From Bacteroidota bacterium (GTDB lineage: Bacteria; Bacteroidota; Bacteroidia; 2-12-FULL-35-15), in the NCBI GenBank assembly GCA_947466965.1, contig CANIFU010000021.1, positions 1 through 42,571 of the forward strand: a DNA stretch of 42,571 nt, in the 5' to 3' direction. How positions within the stretch are numbered: position 1 is the first letter of the stretch; each line of letters begins with the position of its first letter. Below the pieces are notes generated by a model, which did no database searches, was not told the origin of the DNA, and saw only the letters and a program-made list of their open reading frames with translations. This document shows positions 7,985-16,908 of the stretch, piece by piece. The position numbers were made by a program, and so were the translations under genes.

Positions 7985-9063
7985 TCTTCCGGTTTTATAA
8001 GATGATCTTCTGATCTTATACCAGATAGGATTTCAACTTTCTGATAATCCTTTAATCCTGTCTTTACAATAACTTTATCGCCATTACTTTTTACGACAAT
8101 TGAATCGTTCAATAAATAATCTCTTGGTATTAGTATTGCATTTTCTTTTGACTGAATAACAATATTCGCTTCAAACGTGATATTTGGATATAAAATTTCT
8201 GGTTGTTTTAAAAATTCAGCTTCTATCAGAAAAGTTTTGCTGCGTTCATTCATCATCGGATTGATCTTTGTAACAATGGCTTCAAATACTTTTCCTTTAT
8301 AACTATCTAAGGTTAAAATTACAGCTAAGCCTTTTTTTATTTTTAAAATATCAAATTCATCTACCTGCATTTCTAAAATAAAATTTCTAGAATCTCCAAT
8401 AACTGCAAGTGGTGATTGTATACTCACTAATTCACCTTTTGATTTTGAAATACTGTAAACCATCCCTTCCATTTCACTTTTTAAAGTGTAATCACTTTCC
8501 AATTTAGTAGAAATCAGTAAATTCTTTTTTGATTGGGAAGAGGAAAAATTTAACTGCCGTTTCAGATCATCAAATTTTACAAGTGAAGAGGCGTAACTGT
8601 TTTTAGAATTCTGATATGCTAACTCACGTTGTTCTAGTTCTACCTTAGTTCCAATTTGTTGTTGCCACAATATAGTCTGACGGTTCATTAGTAAAGAATC
8701 ATTCTTCATTTTGTTTCTTGAAAATTCAATTGAAGATCTCGCGTCACTCAATTTCCCCTGATTTGCATTAAAATCTGAAAATGCTGCTGCTAATTCTGCA
8801 TTTTCTGTCGACAAACGCTGCGTTTCATTTGATACCGATAAAATTGGAGTGCCTTTTTTTACGGTATCTCCTTCTTCAACAAAAACTTTATCAACAATGC
8901 CATTAATAATTGCATATGCCTGATACTGGTTTTTGCTTTTTACTATTCCTGATGCATAAATAGATTCTGAAATTGATTCTACCGTTGGACTAATTTCTTC
9001 TACACTCCCCTTGCAACCAAATATAAAAAGAGGAAGAATATATATTATATTTTTGAATTCCAT
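7981..9063 (-). CDS. Periplasmic adaptor lipoprotein (HlyD/MacA family)
   Basis: This 360-residue membrane-fusion protein begins with a lipoprotein signal (IIYILPLFIFGC, lipidated Cys about residue 17). It then has a first biotinyl-lipoyl half (VDKVFVEEGDTVKKG), a long coiled-coil hairpin (about 85-165), the second lipoyl half (EGMVYSISKSKGELV), and beta-barrel and membrane-proximal domains. Gene order adaptor-permease-ATPase is that of DevBCA and MacAB-like pumps. A -7-like box TAATTTTG reads toward the gene at 9075-9068, only 5 bases before the ATG; if it is real, the mRNA would be nearly leaderless. No good -33 element accompanies it. Confidence 0.88.
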   Translation of the reverse strand: MEFKNIIYILPLFIFGCKGSVEEISPTVESISESIYASGIVKSKNQYQAYAIINGIVDKVFVEEGDTVKKGTPILSVSNETQRLSTENAELAAAFSDFNANQGKLSDARSSIEFSRNKMKNDSLLMNRQTILWQQQIGTKVELEQRELAYQNSKNSYASSLVKFDDLKRQLNFSSSQSKKNLLISTKLESDYTLKSEMEGMVYSISKSKGELVSIQSPLAVIGDSRNFILEMQVDEFDILKIKKGLAVILTLDSYKGKVFEAIVTKINPMMNERSKTFLIEAEFLKQPEILYPNITFEANIVIQSKENAILIPRDYLLNDSIVVKSNGDKVIVKTGLKDYQKVEILSGIRSEDHLIKPEE

Positions 9064-9463
9064 TCCACAAAATTATATTTTTTTTGAATTCAATCGACTG
9101 AACATTTTCATATACCAAGATGATTAAAATCATACGAATAAAAATCCGATATGGTCCAATTCTATTATTTATAGTCATAAAATCAGAACAAAACATAAAT
9201 AATAGAGTACTTGTGATGTAACTGACATTCATCATTGATTTTAATCAGTGTGAATCGTAATTATTAAAAACATCTTTGTAAACTAAAATAATAAAATAAG
9301 TCTTTTATTTCCTTCTGTCCCATTCAGAAAAAAACGTCTTTCTATACTTTATTTTATTGACATCATTTTTGTGTAAACAAAGATGATAACTACTTGTTGA
9401 TAGTATATAAGTAATTCATAAAATTGAATACTTTTAAAATGAACCAACAATTTTTTATTGAAA
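9064..9463. other. Divergent intergenic region
   Basis: No gene is seen in these 400 bases between the adaptor operon (leftward) and the epimerase gene (rightward). They hold the FNR-like dyad at 9233-9250. A spaced inverted repeat also lies here: catctttgt at 9271-9279 against acaaagatg at 9377-9385. The rest is AT-rich. Confidence 0.65.
9233..9278 (+). promoter_or_regulatory. FNR/CRP-like dyad with downstream -7-like box
   Basis: CATTGATT-tt-AATCAGTG (arms 9233-9240 and 9243-9250, one mismatch) contains TTGAT-N4-ATCA, close to the FNR consensus TTGATNNNNATCAA. CATCTTTG at 9271-9278 differs from TAnnTTTG only at the first base. The distance between centres is 33 bp, the same as at the DUF2231-like promoter. 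It points at the epimerase gene, but with a leader of about 180 bases. Confidence 0.45.
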
Positions 9464-10372
9464 ATGAAAAATGTATTAATAACTGGTGGAAACGGATTCG
9501 TTGGAAAATATCTTTCTGATAAATTAATACAATGTGGTTATCATGTAACCGTATTAAGCAGAAAAAATAACTACCATAATAAAATTCCTACGTTTACTTG
9601 GGATTTGAAAAAAGAGACGATTGATAAAGAAGCATTAGAAAATGTAGAATATATCGTACATCTTGCTGGAGAAAATATAGGTGAGCGCAGGTGGACAGAA
9701 GAAAGAATGCAACGTATAATTGATAGTCGAGTAAAATCGGGCAACTTGATTTTTGAAGAAGTAAAAAAGAAGAAAATAAAATTAAAAGCCTTTATCTCTG
9801 CTTCTGCTGTAGGATATTACGGCGCCGTAACTTCTGAAAAAATATTTAATGAAACAGATCCTCCCTGCAACGATTTCCTTGGAGAAACGTGTCGTTTGTG
9901 GGAACAAACTGCCTATCAATTTGAAAATGCAGGAATAAGAACTGTCATTATCCGATCTGGAATTGTACTTGCAAAAAAGGAAGGAGCATTGCCAAAAATG
10001 ATGGGGCCTGTAAAATTGGGAATTGGTTCTGCTATTGGAGATGGAAAGCAATATATCCCATGGATACACATTGACGATATCTGCAATATATTCATTAAAG
10101 CAATCGAAGATGAAACGATGCACGGAGCATATAACGCAGTATCTCCCGACCCAAAAACTAACAAAGAATTTACAAAAACATTAGCGAAAGTTTTAAATGC
10201 ACCGTTTTGGTTTCCTGCCATTCCTGCTTTTGCCTTAAAACTAATGTTCGGCAAAATGTCTGAAATGCTTCTAAAAGGAAGCAGGGTTTCTTCTGATAAA
10301 ATTAGTGCTACAGGATTTAAATTTCGTTTTCCTGAATTAGAAAAAGCACTGAAAAATATACTTGATAAATAA
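9464..10372 (+). CDS. TIGR01777-type NAD(P)-dependent epimerase
   Basis: The 302-residue protein has an N-terminal Rossmann motif VLITGGNGFVGKYL (TGxxGxxG), VEYIVHLAGENIGERRW in the middle, and the extended-SDR active site with SASAVGYYG. A C-terminal domain of unknown function (DUF1731-like; LLKGSRVSSDKISATGFKF) follows. These are the marks of the TIGR01777 family (YfcH in E. coli, SDR39U1 in animals), whose substrate is not established. I start it at the ATG at 9464; a TTG two codons earlier is less likely. It stands alone and ends at a strong terminator shared with accC. Confidence 0.9.
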   Translation: MKNVLITGGNGFVGKYLSDKLIQCGYHVTVLSRKNNYHNKIPTFTWDLKKETIDKEALENVEYIVHLAGENIGERRWTEERMQRIIDSRVKSGNLIFEEVKKKKIKLKAFISASAVGYYGAVTSEKIFNETDPPCNDFLGETCRLWEQTAYQFENAGIRTVIIRSGIVLAKKEGALPKMMGPVKLGIGSAIGDGKQYIPWIHIDDICNIFIKAIEDETMHGAYNAVSPDPKTNKEFTKTLAKVLNAPFWFPAIPAFALKLMFGKMSEMLLKGSRVSSDKISATGFKFRFPELEKALKNILDK

Positions 10373-10445
10373 AAGAATGGTGATTAGGGGGATTTATAAA
10401 AATGGGGAGGGTTCACGAATTGAGCTTTTTTTATTTTAAGATGCA

Positions 10446-10487
10446 TAAAATAGATGCCAGAAGTAAAATTCTGGCATCTATTTTTTT
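10446..10487. terminator. Bidirectional terminator between epimerase gene and accC
   Basis: A perfect 16-bp stem (aaaatagatgccagaa at 10447-10462 with its complement at 10469-10484) closes on a 6-base loop and is followed by a T-tract. An A-rich start of the left arm serves the opposite strand. It separates two convergent genes. Confidence 0.9.
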
Positions 10488-10504
10488 GTTCGTGTAAGTA
10501 TACA

Positions 10505-11845
10505 TTATTCCGAAAGATGAAAATCTTCCAAAAACTTCGTTGTATAATTCCCTTTGATGAAATTCTCATCCTTCATTAATTTCAAATGAAAAGGAATGGT
10601 AGTTTTTACACCTTCAATTACATATTCACTTAATGCACGGTGCATCTTAGCAATAGCTTCTTCACGCGTTTGAGCAACCGTAATCAGTTTTGCAACCATA
10701 CTATCGTAATTGGGAGGAATCGTATAACCCGCATAAATATGTGAGTCAACACGAATTCCATGTCCTCCCGGAGTATGCAATACAGTGATTTTACCTGGTG
10801 AGGGACGAAAGTTATTAAATGGATCTTCTGCGTTAATGCGGCACTCGATTGCGTGCAGTTGCGGATAGTAATTTTTTCCGGAAATAGGGACCCCTGCTGC
10901 AACTAATATTTGCTCACGAATCAAATCGTAATCAATCACCTCTTCGGTGATTGGATGTTCCACCTGAATACGTGTATTCATTTCCATGAAATAAAAATTG
11001 CGGTGTTTATCCACCAAAAATTCTACCGTACCAACACCTTCATATTTCACGGCTAATGCAGCCTTAATTGCAGCATCACCCATGCGTTCACGCAACTCAT
11101 CCGTCATAAATGGAGAGGGCGTTTCTTCAGCTAATTTCTGGTGACGTCTTTGAATAGAACAATCTCTTTCAGATAAATGACAGGCTTTTCCATACTGATC
11201 ACCTACTACTTGAATTTCGATATGACGAGGTTCTTCTATATATTTCTCCATATACATTGCACCATTTCCAAAAGCAGCTTCTGCTTCTTTACTAGCAGAT
11301 TCGTAATTTGCTTTCATCTCATCTTCTTTCCAGATGATGCGCATTCCACGTCCACCACCACCGGCAGTAGCTTTAATAATAACAGGATATCCTACTTTTG
11401 GAGCAAGTTCAATTGCTTGCTCAGCACTTTCTAACAACCCTTCAGAACCCGGAACACAAGGAACTCCTGCAGCAATCATGGTAGCTTTCGCTGAAGATTT
11501 ATCTCCCATGGAGTTGATCATTTCAGGGGTAGCGCCAATAAATTTAATATTATGCTCCTGACAGATCTTTGAAAATTTAGCATTCTCAGAAAGAAAACCA
11601 TAACCCGGATGAATTGCATCTGCATTGGTAATCTCTGCAGCTGAGATAATATTAGGTATATTTAAATAGGAATCTTTACTTGGAGGAGGTCCTATACACA
11701 CCGCTTCATCTGCAAATTTAACATGCAAAGAATCTTTATCGGCCGTTGAATAAACTGCTACCGTTTTAATTCCCATTTCCTTACAAGTGCGAATAATGCG
11801 TAAAGCAATTTCTCCTCTATTTGCTATTAATATCTTTTTGAACAT
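10505..11845 (-). CDS. accC: Acetyl-CoA carboxylase, biotin carboxylase subunit
   Basis: AccC carboxylates biotin on AccB using ATP and bicarbonate, the first half of malonyl-CoA synthesis. The 446 residues match the family length and show the N-terminal [14 protein letters not shown], the ATP-grasp glycine loop [39 protein letters not shown] with active-site residues, and ECRINAEDP. It is the last gene of the fatty-acid operon, 107 bases after accB. That gap contains degenerate TTTGAAAATT-like repeats and a 7-bp hairpin (ggaaatg/catttcc). Confidence 0.98.
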   Translation of the reverse strand: MFKKILIANRGEIALRIIRTCKEMGIKTVAVYSTADKDSLHVKFADEAVCIGPPPSKDSYLNIPNIISAAEITNADAIHPGYGFLSENAKFSKICQEHNIKFIGATPEMINSMGDKSSAKATMIAAGVPCVPGSEGLLESAEQAIELAPKVGYPVIIKATAGGGGRGMRIIWKEDEMKANYESASKEAEAAFGNGAMYMEKYIEEPRHIEIQVVGDQYGKACHLSERDCSIQRRHQKLAEETPSPFMTDELRERMGDAAIKAALAVKYEGVGTVEFLVDKHRNFYFMEMNTRIQVEHPITEEVIDYDLIREQILVAAGVPISGKNYYPQLHAIECRINAEDPFNNFRPSPGKITVLHTPGGHGIRVDSHIYAGYTIPPNYDSMVAKLITVAQTREEAIAKMHRALSEYVIEGVKTTIPFHLKLMKDENFIKGNYTTKFLEDFHLSE

Positions 11846-11952
11846 GGTTTCAATTTGAAAATTAAAAAAATTTGAAGATCTGAAAATGAAATGTCAATTA
11901 ATTGGAAATGGAATTATCATTTCCGAGTTAAAGTCATTCCCAAATTTCAAAA
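11846..11952. repeat. Degenerate short direct repeats between accB and accC
   Basis: On the minus strand this gap reads as imperfect copies of a CATTTTCAAATTT-like unit, with ATTTTCA repeated close to accC. Such AT-rich direct repeats recur in other gaps of this window. A small hairpin ggaaatg/catttcc also lies here, about 11909-11929. Confidence 0.4.
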
Positions 11953-12441
11953 TTAGCTAGGGTCAACTAAAAATAATGGTTGATCATACTCAACAGGAGT
12001 AGCATCATTCACCAACACTTTTACAATTTTACCTTTTACTTCAGATTCAATTTCATTGAATAATTTCATCGCTTCAATGATGCAAATAACTTTCCCATTT
12101 GCCACCTCATCACCAACATTTACAAATGATGGTTTATCAGGAGATGATGAACGATAGAAGGTTCCTATCATTGGAGATTTTACAGTAATATAATTTGCAT
12201 CTTCACTCACTACTACTTTTACTTCGGGTGCTTTTACATCAGTACTAGCTAATTGCTGAACAGCAGGAGCGGATTGAATTACTGACTGAGCAACCGGTGC
12301 AGTTGATTGAACAAATACTTGTTCTTTTCTACCGGCAGGCGTTTTGATAACAATTTTTACATCTTTCGTTTCTAACTCTACCTCGCTTACGCCAGACTTA
12401 GCTACAAACTTGATCAAATCTTGAATTTCGTTCAGTTTCAT
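11953..12441 (-). CDS. accB: Acetyl-CoA carboxylase biotin carboxyl carrier protein
   Basis: The 162-residue protein has the usual BCCP layout: an N-terminal helical segment (MKLNEIQDLIKFVAKSGVSE), a flexible Ala/Pro/Val-rich linker (about 45-75), and a C-terminal biotinyl domain. The biotin-accepting lysine is K126 in EAMKLFNEIE. It carries carboxybiotin from AccC to the carboxyltransferase, whose subunits are not in this window. It lies downstream of fabH with a 155-base gap that may hold a separate promoter, though I see no perfect -7 box there. Confidence 0.97.
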   Translation of the reverse strand: MKLNEIQDLIKFVAKSGVSEVELETKDVKIVIKTPAGRKEQVFVQSTAPVAQSVIQSAPAVQQLASTDVKAPEVKVVVSEDANYITVKSPMIGTFYRSSSPDKPSFVNVGDEVANGKVICIIEAMKLFNEIESEVKGKIVKVLVNDATPVEYDQPLFLVDPS

Positions 12442-12596
12442 TCTTACTTTTTTTAGTGATTTATTTATTATTCAAAGAGATAATGAATTGTAAATAAAGA
12501 TCTCTGGTGTTGAACAAGTTTTATAAACTGTCAAAACATATAAATCCTTTTTTTCTATTCGATATCTGTATTTTATTATCTATTGCTATTTATTCT

Positions 12597-13595
12597 CTAT
12601 TTATTTCCATCGTATGCCCACTTTAAATAAATAGCACCCCAAGTAAAGCCTGCACCAAAAGTAGAGATCACAATGTTATCTCCTTTTTTTAATTGCTTTT
12701 CATAATCCCACAAACACAAAGGAATTGTCCCTCCGGTTGTATTTCCGTATTTCTGAATATTCAACATTACTTTATCAGAAGATAAACCCATTCGCTCTGC
12801 AGTAGCTTCAATAATACGTTTGTTTGCCTGATGTGGAACTAACCAGGCTACATCATCTGCATTAAGATTATTACGCTCCATAATTTCTGCGCTTACTTCT
12901 GCCATTCCTACAACAGCACGTTTAAAAACTGGTTGACCATCCTGAAAAACAAAGTGTTCTTTCGCATCTATCGTTTCGTGACTTGGTGGCTTAACTGAAC
13001 CGCCTGCTTTCTGATGTAAATATTTTCTTCCAGAACCATCTGACTTTAAAATTGAGTCTTGCAAACCCAACCCTTCTGTATTTGGTTCTAATAAAACACA
13101 ACCTGCACCATCACCAAAAATAATACAAGTTGAACGATCTGTATAATCTAAGATTGCCGACATTTTATCAGCGCCAACTACAATTACTTTTTTATATTTT
13201 CCGGTTTCAATAAATTGCGCTCCAGTTGATAATGCGAACACAAAACCGGAACAGGCTGCGGAAAGGTCAAAGCCCCATGCATTTGTTGCACCAATTTTAT
13301 CACAAATAACATTTGAAGTAGAAGGAAATACATAATCAGGTGTAACTGTTCCAACAATAATCATATCAATATCCAAAGCCGATATACCACGTTTTTTTAA
13401 AAGCAATTCGATAGCATGCACACACATATCTGAAGTACCTAAACCTTCTCCCTTTAGTATTCTACGCTCTTTAATTCCTGTACGTGTTTCAATCCACTCT
13501 GAGGTAGTAGGAACAAGTTTTTCTAGTTCCGTATTAGAAAGAATATAATCAGGTACATATCCTGCAACAGCGGTAATAGCAGCGGTAGTTTTCAT
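12597..13595 (-). CDS. fabH: 3-oxoacyl-ACP synthase III
   Basis: FabH starts fatty-acid synthesis by condensing acetyl-CoA (or a branched acyl-CoA) with malonyl-ACP. The 332-residue protein has the catalytic triad: Cys115 in AACSGF, His in VPHQANKRI and Asn in YGNTTGGTIPL. The N-terminal TSEWIETRTGIKERR is typical. Its start codon shares one base with the plsX stop (TAATG), so the two are translationally coupled. Branched-chain starters are common in Bacteroidota, but substrate choice cannot be read here. Confidence 0.98.
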   Translation of the reverse strand: MKTTAAITAVAGYVPDYILSNTELEKLVPTTSEWIETRTGIKERRILKGEGLGTSDMCVHAIELLLKKRGISALDIDMIIVGTVTPDYVFPSTSNVICDKIGATNAWGFDLSAACSGFVFALSTGAQFIETGKYKKVIVVGADKMSAILDYTDRSTCIIFGDGAGCVLLEPNTEGLGLQDSILKSDGSGRKYLHQKAGGSVKPPSHETIDAKEHFVFQDGQPVFKRAVVGMAEVSAEIMERNNLNADDVAWLVPHQANKRIIEATAERMGLSSDKVMLNIQKYGNTTGGTIPLCLWDYEKQLKKGDNIVISTFGAGFTWGAIYLKWAYDGNK

Positions 13596-14533
13596 TATTG
13601 AAATGCAAGTTTAATTTTTTCCGTAAGATTTGCTTCTATTATGCTCTTGGTTAGCAAGAGCATATTTTTTACGGCAATTTTATTTGAAATTCCGTGTCCA
13701 ATCATTACTGTGGAATTTATTCCTAAAACAGGAGTTCCTCCATAATTTTCATAATTAAAACGATCAAAATATTCGTCTTTAATTTTTCGTTTCCGGATCA
13801 ATGTATATAATGCTTCCGCTTGTTTCAAAACAACGTTTCCTGTAAAACCATCACAAACTGTTACGTCTGTCTGATCATTAAAAAGATCGCGACCTTCCAC
13901 ATTACCGATAAAATTAAAATCTTTTGAGTCTTTCATCAAGGCATGAGCAGCTTGAGCTACAAGATTTCCTTTTTCAGGTTCTTCACCAATATTCAATAGG
14001 GCTACTCTTGGATTTTTTATTCCGTAAACATGTTCGGCAAAAATAGAACCGAGTACTCCGAATTGATACAATACATCGGGCTTACAATCAGCATTTGATC
14101 CAACATCAAGAATAAGTCCGATTCCGCCGTTTTCTTTAGGAAGAAGGGAAGTGATACACGGACGAATAACTCCGGGAACTGCTTTAACGCTAAACATAGA
14201 TCCTACAAGCATTGCACCTGTATTTCCATTGCTTGCAAAACCATCGATCTTGCCCTCTTTTAAAAGATGAAACCCAACACTAATACTAGAATTGGGTTTC
14301 TGAGTGAAAGCTTTAGTAGGGTGTTCACCCATACCTATTATTTCTGTAGTATGTACAATATCAAAATTACTCGCTTCTGCTCCTTCTTTAGCAAGTCCGG
14401 CAAGAATTTGATCTTGGTCGCCAATTAAAACAAGGCGAACTTCTTTGGGTAGTTCATTATAAGCCAATACAGCTCCAGACACAGTTGCATCCGGTGAAAA
14501 ATCACCGCCCATAATATCTATACCTATCTTCAT
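13595..14533 (-). CDS. plsX: Phosphate acyltransferase PlsX
   Basis: PlsX makes acyl-phosphate from acyl-ACP for the PlsY step of phospholipid synthesis. The 312 residues begin MKIGIDIMGGDFSPDATV, the family signature, and include GMGEHPTKAF, FASNGNTGAML, LDVGSNADCKP and VCDGFTGNVVLK. The start codon is preceded by a clear Shine-Dalgarno-like AAGGAG, unusual in Bacteroidota and useful for fixing this start. It sits between rpmF and fabH, as in many bacteria. Confidence 0.98.
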   Translation of the reverse strand: MKIGIDIMGGDFSPDATVSGAVLAYNELPKEVRLVLIGDQDQILAGLAKEGAEASNFDIVHTTEIIGMGEHPTKAFTQKPNSSISVGFHLLKEGKIDGFASNGNTGAMLVGSMFSVKAVPGVIRPCITSLLPKENGGIGLILDVGSNADCKPDVLYQFGVLGSIFAEHVYGIKNPRVALLNIGEEPEKGNLVAQAAHALMKDSKDFNFIGNVEGRDLFNDQTDVTVCDGFTGNVVLKQAEALYTLIRKRKIKDEYFDRFNYENYGGTPVLGINSTVMIGHGISNKIAVKNMLLLTKSIIEANLTEKIKLAFQ

Positions 14534-14540
14534 AAACTCC

Positions 14541-14596
14541 TTCGAATTACGAATTAATACTAAAGTACGAATTACGAATATTTACGAATTGCGAAG
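14541..14596. repeat. Short direct repeats of ACGAATT type between rpmF and plsX
   Basis: Five or so copies of (A)CGAATT(A) stand at 14543-14556, 14567-14580 and 14584-14595. A related TTTGTAATTCGTTAAGATTCGTAATT stretch is seen near 29730-29757, upstream of the nadB stop. These are short interspersed intergenic repeats, too short and irregular for CRISPR. Confidence 0.6.
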
Positions 14597-14640
14597 TATT
14601 TGTGAACCGGCAATTTTCGTTTTTTCGCAATCACTAAATA

Positions 14641-14826
14641 CTATGCAGAAACTTTTTTCTCTACTGCTAATTTTCCTTTGTAGTACCCACACTCTCCGCA
14701 TACACGGTGATACAATGTTGGTGCTCCACAGTTTGAACATGTTGATAGTGTTGACGCTACTGCTTTGTCGTGACCTCTACGGCTATCTCTTCTACTTCTC
14801 GATAATTTTCGCTTTGGATGTGGCAT
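14641..14826 (-). CDS. rpmF: 50S ribosomal protein L32
   Basis: The 61-residue protein starts MPHPKRKLSRSRRDSRR, the L32 signature, and has a zinc-ribbon with Cys30, Cys33, Cys43 and Cys46 (CSNC and CGEC). It is therefore the zinc-binding form and not a cysteine-free duplicate. It lies between yceD and plsX, the classic coupling of L32 with lipid-synthesis genes. Confidence 0.98.
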   Translation of the reverse strand: MPHPKRKLSRSRRDSRRGHDKAVASTLSTCSNCGAPTLYHRVCGECGYYKGKLAVEKKVSA

Positions 14827-14870
14827 TGTTTATAAATTTTAGAATTATTGATTTAAAATTTTACTGTTTA

Positions 14871-15410
14871 CTAATTTAATTTTATGTTTTTCAAATTGTT
14901 CCAACGTGGATCAATCTTTTCTTCTTCTTCCTTTTCTTCCTCTGTAATAAATTCCTCCAACTTGTTAAGAACCTCTTTATCGCATAAACTATTTCCTTTT
15001 TTATCTATAGAATGAACTCTTTTGATTGGCAATGTAAGTGTGATATACTCATATATATATTGTGTTAGATCCAGCTCGTGTTCATTAGCAGCAATAGTTA
15101 TGATATCATCGTCTTCATTCCCTGTGTCACTTCCTCCTACTTTCACAATTAATTTGTGTATTCCATTCAAAGGGAGATCAAACACTCCCGTACATAGATC
15201 ACATTCAGTTTTTACGGTGCCTCTAATCTCAAATTCTAAAACCATCATTTGCGATTGCTTTAATAAATTCAGATTCACAATAATAGCTGCATGTTTAATC
15301 TCAGAATATTCAAAGTCATTAAAGAACGAATCACCTACCTTAAACTCATATTCATGTAAGCCTAAACTTAATCCTACAAACTGAATGATATACTCTTTTC
15401 TGGTCTGCAT
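14871..15410 (-). CDS. yceD: YceD/DUF177 family protein
   Basis: The 179-residue protein belongs to DUF177 by its position just upstream of rpmF and by the core RGTVKTECDLCTGVFDLPL, including the CDLC pair, followed by an acidic segment (GNEDDDIITIAANEHELDL). In other bacteria and chloroplasts the family is linked to 23S rRNA processing or accumulation. The C-terminal Glu-rich run (EEEKEEEEKIDPRW) is typical. It is the first gene after the TACCTTTG promoter at 15437-15444. Confidence 0.92.
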   Translation of the reverse strand: MQTRKEYIIQFVGLSLGLHEYEFKVGDSFFNDFEYSEIKHAAIIVNLNLLKQSQMMVLEFEIRGTVKTECDLCTGVFDLPLNGIHKLIVKVGGSDTGNEDDDIITIAANEHELDLTQYIYEYITLTLPIKRVHSIDKKGNSLCDKEVLNKLEEFITEEEKEEEEKIDPRWNNLKNIKLN

Positions 15411-15436
15411 TTTTTCTAAGTTTTTAAGAAAGAGGG

Positions 15437-15466
15437 CAAAGGTAAAAAAATCTGCCTTACTTCAAA
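15437..15466 (-). promoter_or_regulatory. Promoter of the yceD-rpmF-plsX-fabH operon
   Basis: On the minus strand TTTG (15466-15463) and a perfect TACCTTTG (15444-15437) are separated by 18 bp. This is a good match to the Bacteroidota -33/-7 consensus and lies 27 bases before the yceD ATG. It separates the lipid operon from pdxA despite shared orientation. Confidence 0.75.
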
Positions 15467-15680
15467 GCTTTGATTGAAATTAATTTTGATGCTATTTTAG
15501 TCTTTTTTATACGAAAACGGGATAAAAATACACTTTTTAGCCGATTTTCACATACAAATAGCCAATTTTTTAGGACAAAAGAATAAAAAAAAGATTTTTA
15601 AAGAAGCCATGCCTCAGAACAAATTAAGGAAAGTTGATCCGATAGCAGTTTTTAAAGCGCCTATTCAGAAAAGCAATTTT

Positions 15681-16736
15681 TTAGCGTTCTCTTTTTATAG
15701 GACTTATTTTTAATGGATGTGCCGAAATTTCTTTGTAGAATTTTCTTACTTTATAAATATCGATGGCCGTATAAATTGCTCTCCGGAAAGATTCTTCGGA
15801 TGCGATATTTTTTCCTGCAATATCATATGCAGTTCCATGATCAGGTGATGTACGTATTACCGGTAAACCGGCAGTAAAATTTACACCCGAATTAAAGGCA
15901 ATAGTCTTGAAGGGTATTAATCCCTGATCGTGATACATCGCCAAAACAGCGTCAAATTTTTTGTATGATTCGTTTCCGAAAAATCCATCGGCGGAATAAG
16001 GACCATAAACCAACATTCCCTCCTCCTTCAATTGATTGATTGCAGGAATAATACTATTTTTTTCTTCATCGCCAATCACGCCGTTATCACCTGCATGTGG
16101 ATTTAGCCCTAAAACAGCGATTTTAGGCTTGCGTATCTCAAAATCCTGAATCAACGACTGGTTCAATGCTCTTAATTTGGTACTAATTTTTTCTTGTGTA
16201 AGCTCTTGCGCTACCTTGGTTACAGGGATATGTCCGGTTACTACAGCAACCCTCAATGTGTTACTTACCAAAAACATTAGGCTGTTACCGTCTCCGAACT
16301 TTTCATCTAAATATTCGGTATGCCCGGGAAATTTAAAATCTTCTGATTGTATATTTTCTTTGTTTATTGGTGCAGTTACCAAAACATGTATTTTACCTTG
16401 TGCCAGTGCATATGCTGCGGCTTCTAAGGATTTAAAAGCGTATTTACCTCCAGCTTCAGTTTGTTTACCAAGTTCAATAGTCACATCTTCTTCGTATACA
16501 TTAATCAGGTTCGCACGCTTGTGGTTGACTTCCGAAAAATCCTTTATCTGATTAAAACTAAAATCCTCAATGTTCAATGCTTTACGGTGAAAACTCGCTG
16601 TTTTTAATGAACTAAAAACAACGGGGGTACAAATTTCAAGCATTTGCGGATCTAAAAATGTTTTGATAATCACTTCTAATCCTATTCCATTTATATCACC
16701 CTGTGAAATTCCAACTATTATTTTTTCGTCTGACAT
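15681..16736 (-). CDS. pdxA: 4-hydroxythreonine-4-phosphate dehydrogenase
   Basis: PdxA oxidises 4-phosphohydroxy-L-threonine in the DXP-dependent pyridoxal-phosphate pathway. The 351 residues contain the N-terminal GISQGDINGIGLEV, the metal-binding FPGHTEYL, GLNPHAGDNGVIG, AMYHDQGLIPFK and RTSPDHGTAYDIAG; these hold the three metal-ligand histidine regions. It is upstream of yceD in the same direction, with a 270-base gap and a separate promoter for yceD. Confidence 0.97.
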   Translation of the reverse strand: MSDEKIIVGISQGDINGIGLEVIIKTFLDPQMLEICTPVVFSSLKTASFHRKALNIEDFSFNQIKDFSEVNHKRANLINVYEEDVTIELGKQTEAGGKYAFKSLEAAAYALAQGKIHVLVTAPINKENIQSEDFKFPGHTEYLDEKFGDGNSLMFLVSNTLRVAVVTGHIPVTKVAQELTQEKISTKLRALNQSLIQDFEIRKPKIAVLGLNPHAGDNGVIGDEEKNSIIPAINQLKEEGMLVYGPYSADGFFGNESYKKFDAVLAMYHDQGLIPFKTIAFNSGVNFTAGLPVIRTSPDHGTAYDIAGKNIASEESFRRAIYTAIDIYKVRKFYKEISAHPLKISPIKRER

Positions 16737-16908
16737 ACTATAAGTTTAAAGTTTGAAAGTCTAAAGTTTAAAGTTTTTGATTTCTGTTCTAAACTATATT
16801 TTAACCCATTCAAAGAATTACAAAGGTAAATTTTAATTGGTTGTTTGTATAAAAATAAAAGTCGGTTCGTACAACAACTTTTGAACTTTCCAACTTTGAA
16901 CATTGAAC
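16737..16908. repeat. Short direct repeats flanking pdxA
   Basis: Copies of an (A)AAGTTT(A/G)AA unit lie at about 16741-16776, and related ACTTT(C/G) units at about 16877-16902. They occupy both ends of the gap between pdxA and the next gene, with the pdxA -7 box in between. Confidence 0.5.
16821..16828 (-). promoter_or_regulatory. -7 box upstream of pdxA
   Basis: A perfect TACCTTTG reads toward pdxA, giving a leader of about 80 bases. No TTG or TTTG stands at the expected -33 distance, so this is a weaker call than the yceD promoter. Confidence 0.4.

Noticed and set aside
14589-14879. Plus-strand frame opposite rpmF
   Set aside because: It is antisense to a certain ribosomal protein gene and low in protein character.
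16177-16551. Plus-strand frame opposite pdxA
   Set aside because: It is antisense to a clear pdxA with all motifs; no promoter or start context.
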